Assembly: GCA_035293945.1 (NCBI GenBank)
Contig: DATGLV010000011.1
Span: forward strand, 372,001-436,000
Direction of reading: 5' to 3'
Length of the DNA stretch: 64,000 nucleotides
Origin: VAZQ01 sp035293945
Lineage (GTDB): Bacteria > Pseudomonadota > Alphaproteobacteria > Rhizobiales > Xanthobacteraceae
Made by a program: the position numbers and the translations under genes
In this document: positions 50,275 through 58,940 of the stretch, in pieces
Layout of the letters: each line of letters opens with the position of its first letter
Position numbering within the stretch: position 1 is the first letter of the stretch
The notes under the pieces: generated by a model
Database searches by the model: none
What the model was told of the DNA's origin: nothing
Seen by the model: only the letters and a program-made list of their open reading frames with translations

Positions 50275-51126
50275 ATGCTTTACCCCGCAGCAGCCGCGAA
50301 CCGAAGCGTCGAAGAATTTCTGGATGCGCTCGCTGCCACCGATCGCCGCACCATTGCGGCACGCGACCTCGCCATCGTGGTGGCGCATCCTGACGATGAG
50401 ACAATCGGTTGCGGCGGGCAGCTGAACCGGCTGGAGGGCGCAACGATCGTGGTGGTGACCGACGGCGCCCCGCGAAATGTCAACTTCAGCGGGCCCGAGG
50501 GCAATGCGGCCTATGCAGGCGAGCGTGCGTACGAGCTCAGACGCGCCTTGGCGAAGGCGGAGGTGGCGGATCGCAACATCGTCATGCTCGGCTTCTCGGA
50601 TCAGAGCGCGGCGCTGCACCTAGCCGACTTGACGCGCACGCTCTATCGGCTGGCCGCAGCCCGGGACCTCCACCTGCTGCTGACCCACGCTTATGAGGGA
50701 GGACATCCCGATCATGATGCGACATGTTTTGCGGTGCACTTGGCTGCCACGCTGCGCCGCCTCAATGGCGAGCCGACACAGATACTGGAAATGCCGCTCT
50801 ATCGGGCAGGCAAAGGAACTTGGCTCAGACAGACATTCGCGCCTGACGCTACCCTGAGCCAACGCAGCGTTCGGCTGAGCGCAGAAGCGCGGGAGCGCAA
50901 GCAACGCATGCTCGACATTTACGAAAGCCAGCGCGCAACATTATCGCCATTCGCAACCGACGTGGAGTCCTTTCGCCGCGCTCCTAGCTACGATTTCACC
51001 GTGCTTCCCAACGGGGGCGCGCTGCTCTACGAGCGCTACGACTGGGGCATGACGGGAGCTCGCTGGTTGGCGCTGTCTCGAGACGCGCTGCGGGAGCTCG
51101 GGTTCGCGAGCGAGCCATGTCACTAA
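50275..51126 (+). CDS. PIG-L family deacetylase (LmbE-like)
   Basis: 283 residues. Zinc site VVAHPDDETIGCGG (near residue 40) and the second histidine motif GGHPDHDATCF are complete. Family members de-N-acetylate GlcNAc linked to inositol (mycothiol MshB, GPI anchor PIG-L) or related amino sugars and bacillithiol precursors. With an inositol-phosphate synthase and GT4 enzymes in the cluster, a GlcNAc-inositol type substrate is plausible but unproven. Overlaps the next gene by ten bases. Confidence 0.87.
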   Translation: MLYPAAAANRSVEEFLDALAATDRRTIAARDLAIVVAHPDDETIGCGGQLNRLEGATIVVVTDGAPRNVNFSGPEGNAAYAGERAYELRRALAKAEVADRNIVMLGFSDQSAALHLADLTRTLYRLAAARDLHLLLTHAYEGGHPDHDATCFAVHLAATLRRLNGEPTQILEMPLYRAGKGTWLRQTFAPDATLSQRSVRLSAEARERKQRMLDIYESQRATLSPFATDVESFRRAPSYDFTVLPNGGALLYERYDWGMTGARWLALSRDALRELGFASEPCH

Positions 51127-52166
51127 CGGTGCTCAATGTTGCTTATCCGTTTGCTCCAGTCGGCGCCGCGTCCGTGGGCGGGGCCGAGCAGGTCTTGAGC
51201 GCGCTCGATGCAGCGCTGGTCCGCGCCGGACACAGGTCGATCGTCATTGCTTGTAAAGGCTCGCGCACCGCCGACACGCTGCTGGATGTGCCGCGGGTGA
51301 GCGGAACGCTTAATGATCGGCCAATGACCGCCGCCCGCGCCCGGCATTCTCGTACCATCAAGGCCGCGCTAGACTTTTGGCCGATTGACGTCGTTCATCT
51401 ACACGGAATCGATTTCGCGAGCTATCTGCCGCCCGTCGGCGTCCCGACCTTGGCCACGCTGCACCTGCCGATCGACTGGTACACAGCCGAAGCCCTCAAT
51501 CCTACGCGACCGGACACCTGGCTCAACTGCGTCTCGGCCACACAGCACGCCGCCTGCCGCGGCCACCCGCGGGTGTTGGCGCCTATTGAAAACGGCGTCG
51601 CGCTCAACTCTTTCAGAGCCCAACGCGCAAAGGGCCGCTTTGCGCTGATGCTGGCACGGATCTGCCCGGAAAAGGGCGTCCATCTCGCGATTGAAGCAGC
51701 CAAGCGCGCCGACATCCCACTTTTGATTGCCGGGCAAGTGTTCCCGTACGAGTCGCACCAGCGCTACTTCCGGCGAGAAGTCGCGCCGCGGCTCGATCGC
51801 TGGCGACGCTTCATCGGCATCGCCGGACCGCAGCGCAAGCGGCGCCTGCTGGCGGAGGCTCGCTGCCTATTGGTGCCGTCCCTCGCGCCGGAGACGAGCT
51901 CGCTGGTAGCGCGCGAGGCCATTGCCTCCGGAACCCCTGTCATCGCTTTCGCTCGCGGCGCGCTCGTGGAGACGATCGAGCACGGACGCACTGGCTTTCT
52001 GGTCCAGGACGAAATTGGCATGGCGCAGGCCATCGGCCAGATATCGAAGATCGATCCGAAGATATGCCGAAAATGCGCCAGCGCCCGCTTTTCGCTCGAG
52101 CAAATGACCGCGCGCTACTTTGCCCTCTACGAATCGCTCCGATGCCGAAGGCAGCCGGGCGTGTAA
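51117..52166 (+). CDS. GT4-family glycosyltransferase
   Basis: 349 residues, two-domain GT-B fold. N-terminal VGGAEQVLSALDAALVRAGH; C-terminal FALMLARICPEKGVHLAIEA and the donor-binding SSLVAREAIASGTPVIAFA with E-x7-E spacing. This pattern is of the family that includes MshA and many exopolysaccharide transferases. It is translationally coupled to the PIG-L gene. Acceptor unknown. Confidence 0.85.
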   Translation: MSLTVLNVAYPFAPVGAASVGGAEQVLSALDAALVRAGHRSIVIACKGSRTADTLLDVPRVSGTLNDRPMTAARARHSRTIKAALDFWPIDVVHLHGIDFASYLPPVGVPTLATLHLPIDWYTAEALNPTRPDTWLNCVSATQHAACRGHPRVLAPIENGVALNSFRAQRAKGRFALMLARICPEKGVHLAIEAAKRADIPLLIAGQVFPYESHQRYFRREVAPRLDRWRRFIGIAGPQRKRRLLAEARCLLVPSLAPETSSLVAREAIASGTPVIAFARGALVETIEHGRTGFLVQDEIGMAQAIGQISKIDPKICRKCASARFSLEQMTARYFALYESLRCRRQPGV

Positions 52167-52176
52167 CGGATGCGCC

Positions 52177-53199
52177 ATGGACAGCGAAGCGAACTGGCAA
52201 CTCATTTCTGATCCGAAAGCGCTAGGTGCAATCGAGCCCGAGTGGTGGACGCTTTGGCGGCGCGCACCATCGGCAACCCCGTTCCAATCACCCGCTTGGT
52301 TGCTGCCGTGGTGGCACGCCTTTGCACCGGGACAGATTTTCACTATCGCCGTCCGCCTGAACGGCAGCATCATAGCGCTGGCGCTGTTCTATCGGGAGCG
52401 CCGCAAAGCCGATCGCATGTTGCCGCTGGGAGCTTCAATCAGCGACTATCACGACGTGCTGATCGATCCGGATTGCGCGGAAACAGCGCGGGAGGCCCTC
52501 GCGTCCGCCATGGCGCGCTGTGCGCCCGATTGGCGGGTTTGGGAGCTGGCCGAGCTACGCGACGACGCACAAGCGCTGCGACTGCCGGCGCCGCGCGGGT
52601 GCGAAACGTCCAACTCGCGTGCGAGCCTATGCACGGTCTTGCACCTGCCGCACCAGGTGGAGCACCTTCCGCGCGCGCTCCCGATTCGGCAGCGCCGAGT
52701 TGTGCGCATGGCGCGCAATCGGATAGGACGCCGCGGCCAGAGCGAAGTCGTATCGGCCGATGCGGCGACGGCCCCCGAGATTCTGGAGACGCTCTTGCGC
52801 TTGCATGCGCTGCGATGGGCTATGCGCGGTGAGCCAGGCGTTATGGCTGATGCCCGGGTGCAGACCTTTCATCGCCAAGCCCTCCTCGGCTTGCTGGCCG
52901 CGGGTTTCCTGCGACTCTACGAGTTGCGCATCGCTGGCAAGACGGTGGCGGTCTATTACGGCTTCGTGCACCGCAAGCGCGCCTACGCTTACCTGATGGG
53001 CTTCGACCCTGACTACGCGTTCGAAAGCCCCGGGGTTGCGCTGCTCGCCCACGCCATGGAGGAGGCCATCCGCGAGGGAGCCTGCGAGTTTCATTTTCTG
53101 CGCGGAGATGAAGCCTATAAATATAAGTGGGGTGTGGAAAATCGCTGGAACGAGCGCCGCATCTTCACCAGGCTCGATCCCTATGCGCGGGCATCGTGA
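52177..53199 (+). CDS. GNAT-like acyltransferase (FemAB/BioF2 type)
   Basis: 340 residues. FQSPAWLLPWWHAFAPG and the C-terminal AVYYGFVHRKRAYAYLMGFD, EFHFLRGDEAYKYKWG are typical of the Acetyltransf_6 domain found in polysaccharide clusters. It presumably acylates an amino or hydroxyl group on the product; the amine freed by the PIG-L deacetylase is one candidate. ATG 52177 is chosen because the longer frame overlaps the previous gene without reason. It overlaps the following methyltransferase by 17 bases. Confidence 0.78.
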   Translation: MDSEANWQLISDPKALGAIEPEWWTLWRRAPSATPFQSPAWLLPWWHAFAPGQIFTIAVRLNGSIIALALFYRERRKADRMLPLGASISDYHDVLIDPDCAETAREALASAMARCAPDWRVWELAELRDDAQALRLPAPRGCETSNSRASLCTVLHLPHQVEHLPRALPIRQRRVVRMARNRIGRRGQSEVVSADAATAPEILETLLRLHALRWAMRGEPGVMADARVQTFHRQALLGLLAAGFLRLYELRIAGKTVAVYYGFVHRKRAYAYLMGFDPDYAFESPGVALLAHAMEEAIREGACEFHFLRGDEAYKYKWGVENRWNERRIFTRLDPYARAS

Positions 53200-54142
53200 C
53201 TCTTCCCTACTCCCACCGATTTCGGCAGGCGAACTTGCGTTGGCCCGCTGCGCCGAAGGTGACCTTCCGCCTAACGTGGCGCTCGCTCAGTTGTTCATGT
53301 CGGCAGGCGACCTGGTCGAGGCCGAAGGCATGCTGGCACATATGCTCGACTATATCGCGACCCGACATCCGGCGGGGGCCGCGCGGCTGCGATCGGTGCG
53401 TGACCTTTGGCGGGCTACGCCAGGCGCGTTCGCAACCGTGAAGGCGATCACTGCCGCAGTAGACCACGATGACGAAGAACGAGGAAACAACACCGCACAT
53501 TGGGCCCAAGCCTTCGACCGAACGGTCGATATCTCCGCGGCCGGCGGCGTCGCGCTCTATTCGCTTGGTCGCACCGACTTGCTCGCCGCCATCACTGGTG
53601 AGCTGATCGATCTCATGCGTCGATGGAATCTCCTGAGCCGCAAAAGCAACCTGTTGGACCTGGGCTGCGGCAACGGCCGCGTCCTGGAGGTTGTCGCCCC
53701 CATGACACGCCTGGCGGTCGGCATCGATGTGTCCTCCCGCATGCTCGATTCGGCGCGACGACGCTGTCCGGCATCCGCCGATCTCATCCGCTCCTCGGGC
53801 CGCGACCTGGCGCTATTTGCATCCACCAGCTTTGATGTTATCTGCGCCGTCGATGTGTTTCCTTATCTTTTTGCGTCAGGCCTGTCGCAACCACATTTTC
53901 ACGAGGCGGCGCGCGTGCTCAAGCCGGGCGGTCATCTGATAATCTTTAATTACTCCTACCGCGGGTCGAACGCTGCGGACCGCGCTGAGGTTGCCGAGTT
54001 GGCCAAAGCGGCGGGTTTCGGATTGCCTTGCAATGGAACGCGCGAATTCAATTTGTGGGACGGGCTGACATTCCTGCTGCAGAAAAATCTGACCCGCGCC
54101 TTCTCGCATGGCGCAGCACCGCGGCGCATCAACCGGGGATGA
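53183..54142 (+). CDS. class I SAM-dependent methyltransferase
   Basis: 319 residues. After an N-terminal helical part of about 110 residues (ALARCAEGDLPPNVALAQLF), the SAM motif LLDLGCGNGRVLEVV occurs near residue 155, then VGIDVSSRML and a late VLKPGGHLIIFNY. Substrate unknown. The helical front resembles TPR-like domains and may bind a partner. It precedes the phosphopentomutase gene by four bases. Confidence 0.8.
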   Translation: MRGHRDSSLLPPISAGELALARCAEGDLPPNVALAQLFMSAGDLVEAEGMLAHMLDYIATRHPAGAARLRSVRDLWRATPGAFATVKAITAAVDHDDEERGNNTAHWAQAFDRTVDISAAGGVALYSLGRTDLLAAITGELIDLMRRWNLLSRKSNLLDLGCGNGRVLEVVAPMTRLAVGIDVSSRMLDSARRRCPASADLIRSSGRDLALFASTSFDVICAVDVFPYLFASGLSQPHFHEAARVLKPGGHLIIFNYSYRGSNAADRAEVAELAKAAGFGLPCNGTREFNLWDGLTFLLQKNLTRAFSHGAAPRRINRG

Positions 54143-54146
54143 TTCG

Positions 54147-55361
54147 ATGGCGCGCGCCTTCATTCTTGTGCTCGACTCTGTCGGCATCGGCTCGGCGCCG
54201 GATGCAGCACTCTACGGTGATGAGGGCGCCGACACCATCGGGCACATCGCCGAGGCCTGCGCGCGCGGCAATGTCGACGGCGAGCTGCGCGCCTGCCCTT
54301 TGCGGTTACCCAACCTGATCCAAATCGGGCTCGGCGAAGCCTGCCGCACTGCGAGCGGCCGCGTTCCGCCAGGGCTTGAAACCGCCACGCCACCGATCGG
54401 CCGCTATGGCTCCGCGATCGAGCAGTCAAAGGGCAAGGATACGCCCTCCGGGCATTGGGAGATTGCCGGGGTACCAGTGCGCTTCGACTGGGGCTATTTC
54501 CCGCGAGCAATTCCCTGCTTTCCGCAAGATCTCGTCGAGGCGCTGTGCCGCGAAGCAAATTTGCCCGGAATTCTCGGGAACCGCCACGCGTCCGGCACCG
54601 AGATCATCGCTCAGCTTGGCGAAATGCACATGCGCACCGGTAAGCCGATCTGCTACACGTCCGCCGACAGTGTGTTCCAAATTGCAGCGCACGAACAAAC
54701 GTTCGGCTTGGAGCGGCTCTATGCCGTATGCGCGACGGCGCGCAAGCTGGTCGATCCGTTGCGAATTGGCCGCGTCATAGCCCGCCCGTTCGTCGGCGCG
54801 GATCCGAAAACTTTCGAGAGAACTGGGAATCGTCGCGACTATTCGGTGCCTCCACCTTCGCCCACCCTGCTTGATCATGCGACGGCCATGCGCCGGGATG
54901 TGATCACAGTTGGCAAGATTGCCGACATCTTCGCGCATTCAGGAACCGGACGCGTGCTCAAGGCAAACGGAAACGCCGCCCTTTTCGATCGAACGCTCGA
55001 AGGAGCACGAGAGCTAGCCGATGGCGGACTCCTGTTCGCCAATTTTATCGACTTCGATACCGTGCATGGCCATCGTCGCGACACGGTCGGCTATGCGCGC
55101 GCGCTCGAGGCGTTTGATGCGCGCCTTCCAGAGCTCCATGCTCTTCTGCGCACTGATGACCTGGTGCTCATCACGGCCGATCACGGCTGCGACCCGACTT
55201 GGCGCGGCACCGATCACACGCGCGAGCAGGTGCCAGTCCTTGGCTTCGGCCCACGCGTTTCACCGGCGTCCATTGGTCGTCGCACGACCTATGCCGATAT
55301 TGCGGCGACCGCCGCCGAACACATCGGTATCCCGTCGCAGTCTTACGGCGCGGCTTTCTGA
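54147..55361 (+). CDS. deoB: phosphopentomutase (DeoB family)
   Basis: 404 residues, the normal DeoB length, of the alkaline-phosphatase superfamily. Interconverts ribose-1- or deoxyribose-1-phosphate and the 5-phosphate. Metal and catalytic sites are present: LVLDSVGIGSAPDA, KDTPSGHWEI with the phospho-accepting threonine, ANFIDFDTVHGHRRD and ITADHGCDPTWRGTDHTRE. DeoB normally belongs to nucleoside salvage. Here it is embedded in a glycan cluster, four bases behind a methyltransferase gene, with no nucleoside phosphorylase near, so it may supply a pentose-1-phosphate. Confidence 0.88.
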   Translation: MARAFILVLDSVGIGSAPDAALYGDEGADTIGHIAEACARGNVDGELRACPLRLPNLIQIGLGEACRTASGRVPPGLETATPPIGRYGSAIEQSKGKDTPSGHWEIAGVPVRFDWGYFPRAIPCFPQDLVEALCREANLPGILGNRHASGTEIIAQLGEMHMRTGKPICYTSADSVFQIAAHEQTFGLERLYAVCATARKLVDPLRIGRVIARPFVGADPKTFERTGNRRDYSVPPPSPTLLDHATAMRRDVITVGKIADIFAHSGTGRVLKANGNAALFDRTLEGARELADGGLLFANFIDFDTVHGHRRDTVGYARALEAFDARLPELHALLRTDDLVLITADHGCDPTWRGTDHTREQVPVLGFGPRVSPASIGRRTTYADIAATAAEHIGIPSQSYGAAF

Positions 55362-55520
55362 TCTGCTCCTGATAGGTCAATGATTTCGCCGCCAACAGCT
55401 CGCGTGCGCCTCTGGCCGAGCTGGCGGGAACCAAAAGTAACGTGCGCGACTTAAGCGCTGGCCGCGCGCCATCGCTTTGATCAACGCGAGCTGAGCATTT
55501 GAAGTGAAACGCGAAATTGA

Positions 55521-55545
55521 GGAACAAACCTTTTGCGCCGACGTT
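55521..55545 (+). promoter_or_regulatory. perfect EcfG-type promoter inside the cluster
   Basis: GGAAC (55521-55525), 16 bases, CGTT (55542-55545), exact consensus, in the only sizeable gap of the cluster (200 bases). The -10 is 16 bases before ATG 55562, so either the leader is very short or translation starts at ATG 55583. It would drive the second half of the cluster. Confidence 0.65.
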
Positions 55546-55561
55546 TGCAAAGGCGTGGTAG

Positions 55562-56701
55562 ATGTCCGGTTCCGAGATCACGATGAAACATTTGCACGTA
55601 TTGATCACGGGAGGAGCCGGCTTCATCGGTTCCCATCTTACGGACCTTCTCCTCGATGCCGGATGTGCAGTCCGAATCCTTGATTGTTTGTCTCCGCAAG
55701 TGCATCCGGGCGGGCGCGTTCCGGGCTATTTGAATCCGGATGCTGAGCTCATCGTCGGTGATATACGACACCGCGAGACGGTTGAACGCGCTCTCGGCGG
55801 GATCGACGCCGTCGTGCATTTGGCCTCTGCGGTCGGTGTCGGCCAGAGCATGTACGAGATCGTTCGATATACCGAAGTCAACGAGCTCGGAACCGCCAAC
55901 CTGCTTGAGGCATTGGCGCGCCGGCCGGTTGACCGACTCGTCTGTGCGTCGTCGATGAGCGTCTATGGAGAGGGGATGGCCCGCCGCAGCGACGGCACCT
56001 TGGTCGAGCCGCAGGAGCGATCGATGGCGCAGCTGCGCCGCGGCGCATGGGACCTGCAGGATTCCGACGGCGCATTGCTCACCCCGGTGCCGACTCCCGA
56101 GAGCAAGCGCCCCTCGCTGAGCTCCGTCTACGCATTGAACAAATACTCACAGGAACGCCTTTGCCTGCTTCTCGGCAAGGCGTACGGCATGCCGACCGTG
56201 GCGTTGCGGTTTTTCAATGTGTACGGGCCGCGGCAGGCGCTTTCAAATCCGTACACCGGCGTGCTTGCGATCTTCGCTTCTCGGCTGATCAACCGCCGAC
56301 CGCCGCTGGTGTTCGAGGATGGTCGCCAGCAACGCGACTTCGTGCACGTGCGCGATGTCGCGCAGGCGTGCCTGCTCGCCTTGCAAACGAGGCGCGGCAT
56401 CGGCGAAGTCTTCAATATCGGCTCGGGCGAAAGTCGCACGATTTTGTCGATCGCGAACGAGCTTGCGCTGGTGGTCGGCCGCCCCGCCCTGGCCCCGCAG
56501 GTTACGGGCAAATATCGGCAGGGCGACATCCGTCACTGCGTTGCCGATATCAGCCGCAGCAAGGCTCAGCTGGGCTTCGCCCCGCAGGCCAACTTTCAGG
56601 ACAAGCTGGAGGAGCTTGCCGAATGGCTGACCGGTCAGGTCGCCGAGGATTCGGTGGAGGCGGCGACCGCCGAGCTCGAAAGCCGAGGACTGGTCGCATG
56701 A
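55562..56701 (+). CDS. NAD-dependent sugar epimerase/dehydratase (extended SDR, first copy)
   Basis: 379 residues. VLITGGAGFIGSHLTDLLLD binds NAD; VYALNKYSQERLC has the catalytic Y-x3-K and VCASSMSVYG the serine. RFFNVYGPRQALSNPYTGVL is the usual UDP-sugar epimerase pattern. It probably acts on an NDP-hexose or NDP-pentose. ATG 55562 and ATG 55583 (MKHLHVLITGG) are both possible; the short gap to the EcfG-type promoter favours the latter. The stop overlaps the next start. Confidence 0.85.
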   Translation: MSGSEITMKHLHVLITGGAGFIGSHLTDLLLDAGCAVRILDCLSPQVHPGGRVPGYLNPDAELIVGDIRHRETVERALGGIDAVVHLASAVGVGQSMYEIVRYTEVNELGTANLLEALARRPVDRLVCASSMSVYGEGMARRSDGTLVEPQERSMAQLRRGAWDLQDSDGALLTPVPTPESKRPSLSSVYALNKYSQERLCLLLGKAYGMPTVALRFFNVYGPRQALSNPYTGVLAIFASRLINRRPPLVFEDGRQQRDFVHVRDVAQACLLALQTRRGIGEVFNIGSGESRTILSIANELALVVGRPALAPQVTGKYRQGDIRHCVADISRSKAQLGFAPQANFQDKLEELAEWLTGQVAEDSVEAATAELESRGLVA

Positions 56702-57789
56702 GCATTACTTCGATCGCACAACCTACCGCCAGACCTGATGTGCTCGTGACGGGCGGATGCGGCTTCCTGGGCTCGAACATCGCCGACAAGCTCGCTGCCG
56801 ACGGCCGCCAGGTGAGGATTCTTGACAGCATGGAACGTGTCGGCTCGCGCGAGAACGCCGAATGGCTCAAGGCGCGACATGGCGATCGCGTCCTTATCGA
56901 ACGGGCGGATGTGCGGGATGCACAGGCGGTACGAGCGGCGGTGGAAAACGCCGCTGCGATCATGCACCTCGCAGGCCAGGTTGCTGTTACCACCAGCCTG
57001 CAGGAGCCGCTACAGGATTTCGAGATCAATGTCGGCGGCACTCTCAACGTGCTCGAAGCGGTCCGGTGCCATAACCCCGGAGCGCCCGTCATCTTCGCAT
57101 CCACCAACAAGGTCTATGGAAGGCTTCTGCACGACGCAAATCTGAGGCGCACAGAAGGCCGTTACGCGCTCGCAAACGAGCGCTTCTCATCCGGGGTCGC
57201 CGAGAGCACCCCTCTCGATTTCTACAGCCCATATGGATGCTCAAAAGGAGCGGCCGACCAATACGTGCGGGACTATGCGCGTGTCTTCGGCTTGCGCACC
57301 GTCGTGCTGCGGATGAGCTGCATCTACGGCCCGCGGCAGTTTGGCACCGAAGACCAGGGCTGGATTGCGCATTTTCTTATTCAGGCAATGCGCGGTCGCG
57401 CGATAACGATCTACGGCGACGGATATCAAGTGCGTGACACGCTCTACGTCGACGACGCGGTCAAAGCCTGGATAAAGGCGCTGGACCAGATCGACCGCGT
57501 GGCGGGTCGGGTCTTTAATTTGGGTGGCGGCGCCACCAACACCGTCAGTCTGCGCGAGCTCTTGGGCTTGATGTCAACGCTACGAGGGGGGCGGCCAGTC
57601 GTTCGCTTTGCCGATTGGCGACCGGGCGATCAGCCGTGGTACGTTTCGGATATTCGGGCGATTTCCGCGGCGCTTGATTGGGCGCCGGCGACCGCTGTGA
57701 TGAATGGGTTGAGATCGCTCGAGCGCTGGCTCGAGGCGCGATTCTCCAACAGCACGCCGAGCATCCCGCTCGAGCAGGTGCGGGCATGA
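56698..57789 (+). CDS. NAD-dependent epimerase (CDP-paratose 2-epimerase-like, second copy)
   Basis: 363 residues. NAD motif VLVTGGCGFLGSNIADKLAA; FASTNKVYG is the hallmark of CDP-paratose/tyvelose 2-epimerases, with YGCSKGAADQYVRDY supplying Y-x3-K and RMSCIYGPRQFGTEDQGWI following. It differs enough from its neighbour to have its own substrate. The sequential pair suggests two steps on one nucleotide sugar. ATGA overlaps tie it to both neighbours. Confidence 0.84.
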   Translation: MSITSIAQPTARPDVLVTGGCGFLGSNIADKLAADGRQVRILDSMERVGSRENAEWLKARHGDRVLIERADVRDAQAVRAAVENAAAIMHLAGQVAVTTSLQEPLQDFEINVGGTLNVLEAVRCHNPGAPVIFASTNKVYGRLLHDANLRRTEGRYALANERFSSGVAESTPLDFYSPYGCSKGAADQYVRDYARVFGLRTVVLRMSCIYGPRQFGTEDQGWIAHFLIQAMRGRAITIYGDGYQVRDTLYVDDAVKAWIKALDQIDRVAGRVFNLGGGATNTVSLRELLGLMSTLRGGRPVVRFADWRPGDQPWYVSDIRAISAALDWAPATAVMNGLRSLERWLEARFSNSTPSIPLEQVRA

Positions 57790-58940
57790 ATTGGTCGCGA
57801 CCCGGACGCATCCTGATGACCACCGATACGATCGGCGGCGTCTGGACATATGCGACTTCCCTTGCCCGTCGACTGTGCCGCGAAGGATGCGAAGTCAGCT
57901 TGGTAACGCTCGGTCCGGCGCCGCGCGACGCGGCGATCCGCGCCCTTGCCACGATCCGCGGGCTCGATCTCACGGTCACGGACCTCGCACTGGAATGGAT
58001 GGACCCTGAGGGACGGGACCTCGCGCGTGCAATCGCAGAGCTCCACCGCATCGAAGACCGCGCTCGCCCCGAGCTCATCCATCTCAACAGCTATCGCGAG
58101 GCGCTCGGGGTCTGGCGCGCGCCGGTGTTGATCGCAGCCCATTCCTGCGTCCGCTCTTGGTGGCGCGCTTGCCGGTCCACCGACCCCGATGAGCCAAGAT
58201 GGTCTCGATACGTCGCCAATGCGAGGGCTGGGCTCAGCGCCGCCGATCGATGGGTAGCCCCGACCAAATCGTTCCGTGATGTCATTCAACAGCTCTATCG
58301 TCCGCCAACGCCCGGCCAGGTCATTCCAAACGGGCTCGAGATCGACGCCGTCTGCCGCGATGCGGAGAAGGAGCCCATCATCCTGGCCAGCGGCCGCCTT
58401 TGGGACGAGGCCAAGAACGTATCACTGCTTGCCGGCATCGCGCCGGAGCTTCCGTGGCCCATGCGGATGGCGGGTCCCATGCGGGCGCCCGAGGCTCATT
58501 CGGCCTGGCTTCCGCGTACGGACAACATTTCCTTCCTCGGCGAGCTTACACGCGGCGATCTGATGACCGAGATGCGGTGCGCGGCGGTTTTTGCCGCACC
58601 CGCGCTCTACGAGCCGTTCGGCCTGAGCGTGCTGGAAGCCGCCGCTTGCGGCTGTGCGCTCGTATTGTCCGATATCGACTCCTTTCGCGAGCTCTGGGAC
58701 GGTGCTGCATTGTTCGTCGACCCGCGAGACCCGACAGCCTGGCAGGATATCCTGACCCGGCTTGCGAACGACGGCGACCTCCGCCACGAGCTGCAACAGC
58801 GCGCCGCGTCGCGGGCCGCAAGATACACGCTCAACAACTCCGGACGCGCCTATCGGAAGCTCTACGCCGCAATGCTAGAGCGGCGCCCCGCAAGGCCAAG
58901 ACAAACCGCTCATCAGGCCAGACATGAGGTCCGGCCATGA
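57786..58940 (+). CDS. GT4-like glycosyltransferase
   Basis: 384 residues. MTTDTIGGVWTYATSLARRL is a typical N-terminal start of GT4 enzymes; C-terminal ASGRLWDEAKNVSLLAGIAP and the donor motif YEPFGLSVLEAAACGCALVL with E-x7-E. Donor and acceptor unknown. It overlaps the epimerase stop and the next start. Confidence 0.85.
   Translation: MNWSRPGRILMTTDTIGGVWTYATSLARRLCREGCEVSLVTLGPAPRDAAIRALATIRGLDLTVTDLALEWMDPEGRDLARAIAELHRIEDRARPELIHLNSYREALGVWRAPVLIAAHSCVRSWWRACRSTDPDEPRWSRYVANARAGLSAADRWVAPTKSFRDVIQQLYRPPTPGQVIPNGLEIDAVCRDAEKEPIILASGRLWDEAKNVSLLAGIAPELPWPMRMAGPMRAPEAHSAWLPRTDNISFLGELTRGDLMTEMRCAAVFAAPALYEPFGLSVLEAAACGCALVLSDIDSFRELWDGAALFVDPRDPTAWQDILTRLANDGDLRHELQQRAASRAARYTLNNSGRAYRKLYAAMLERRPARPRQTAHQARHEVRP

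Noticed and set aside
56047..56697. upstream extension of the second epimerase frame
   Set aside because: Lies inside the first epimerase gene in another frame; ATG 56698 with its ATGA overlap and NAD motif fits better.
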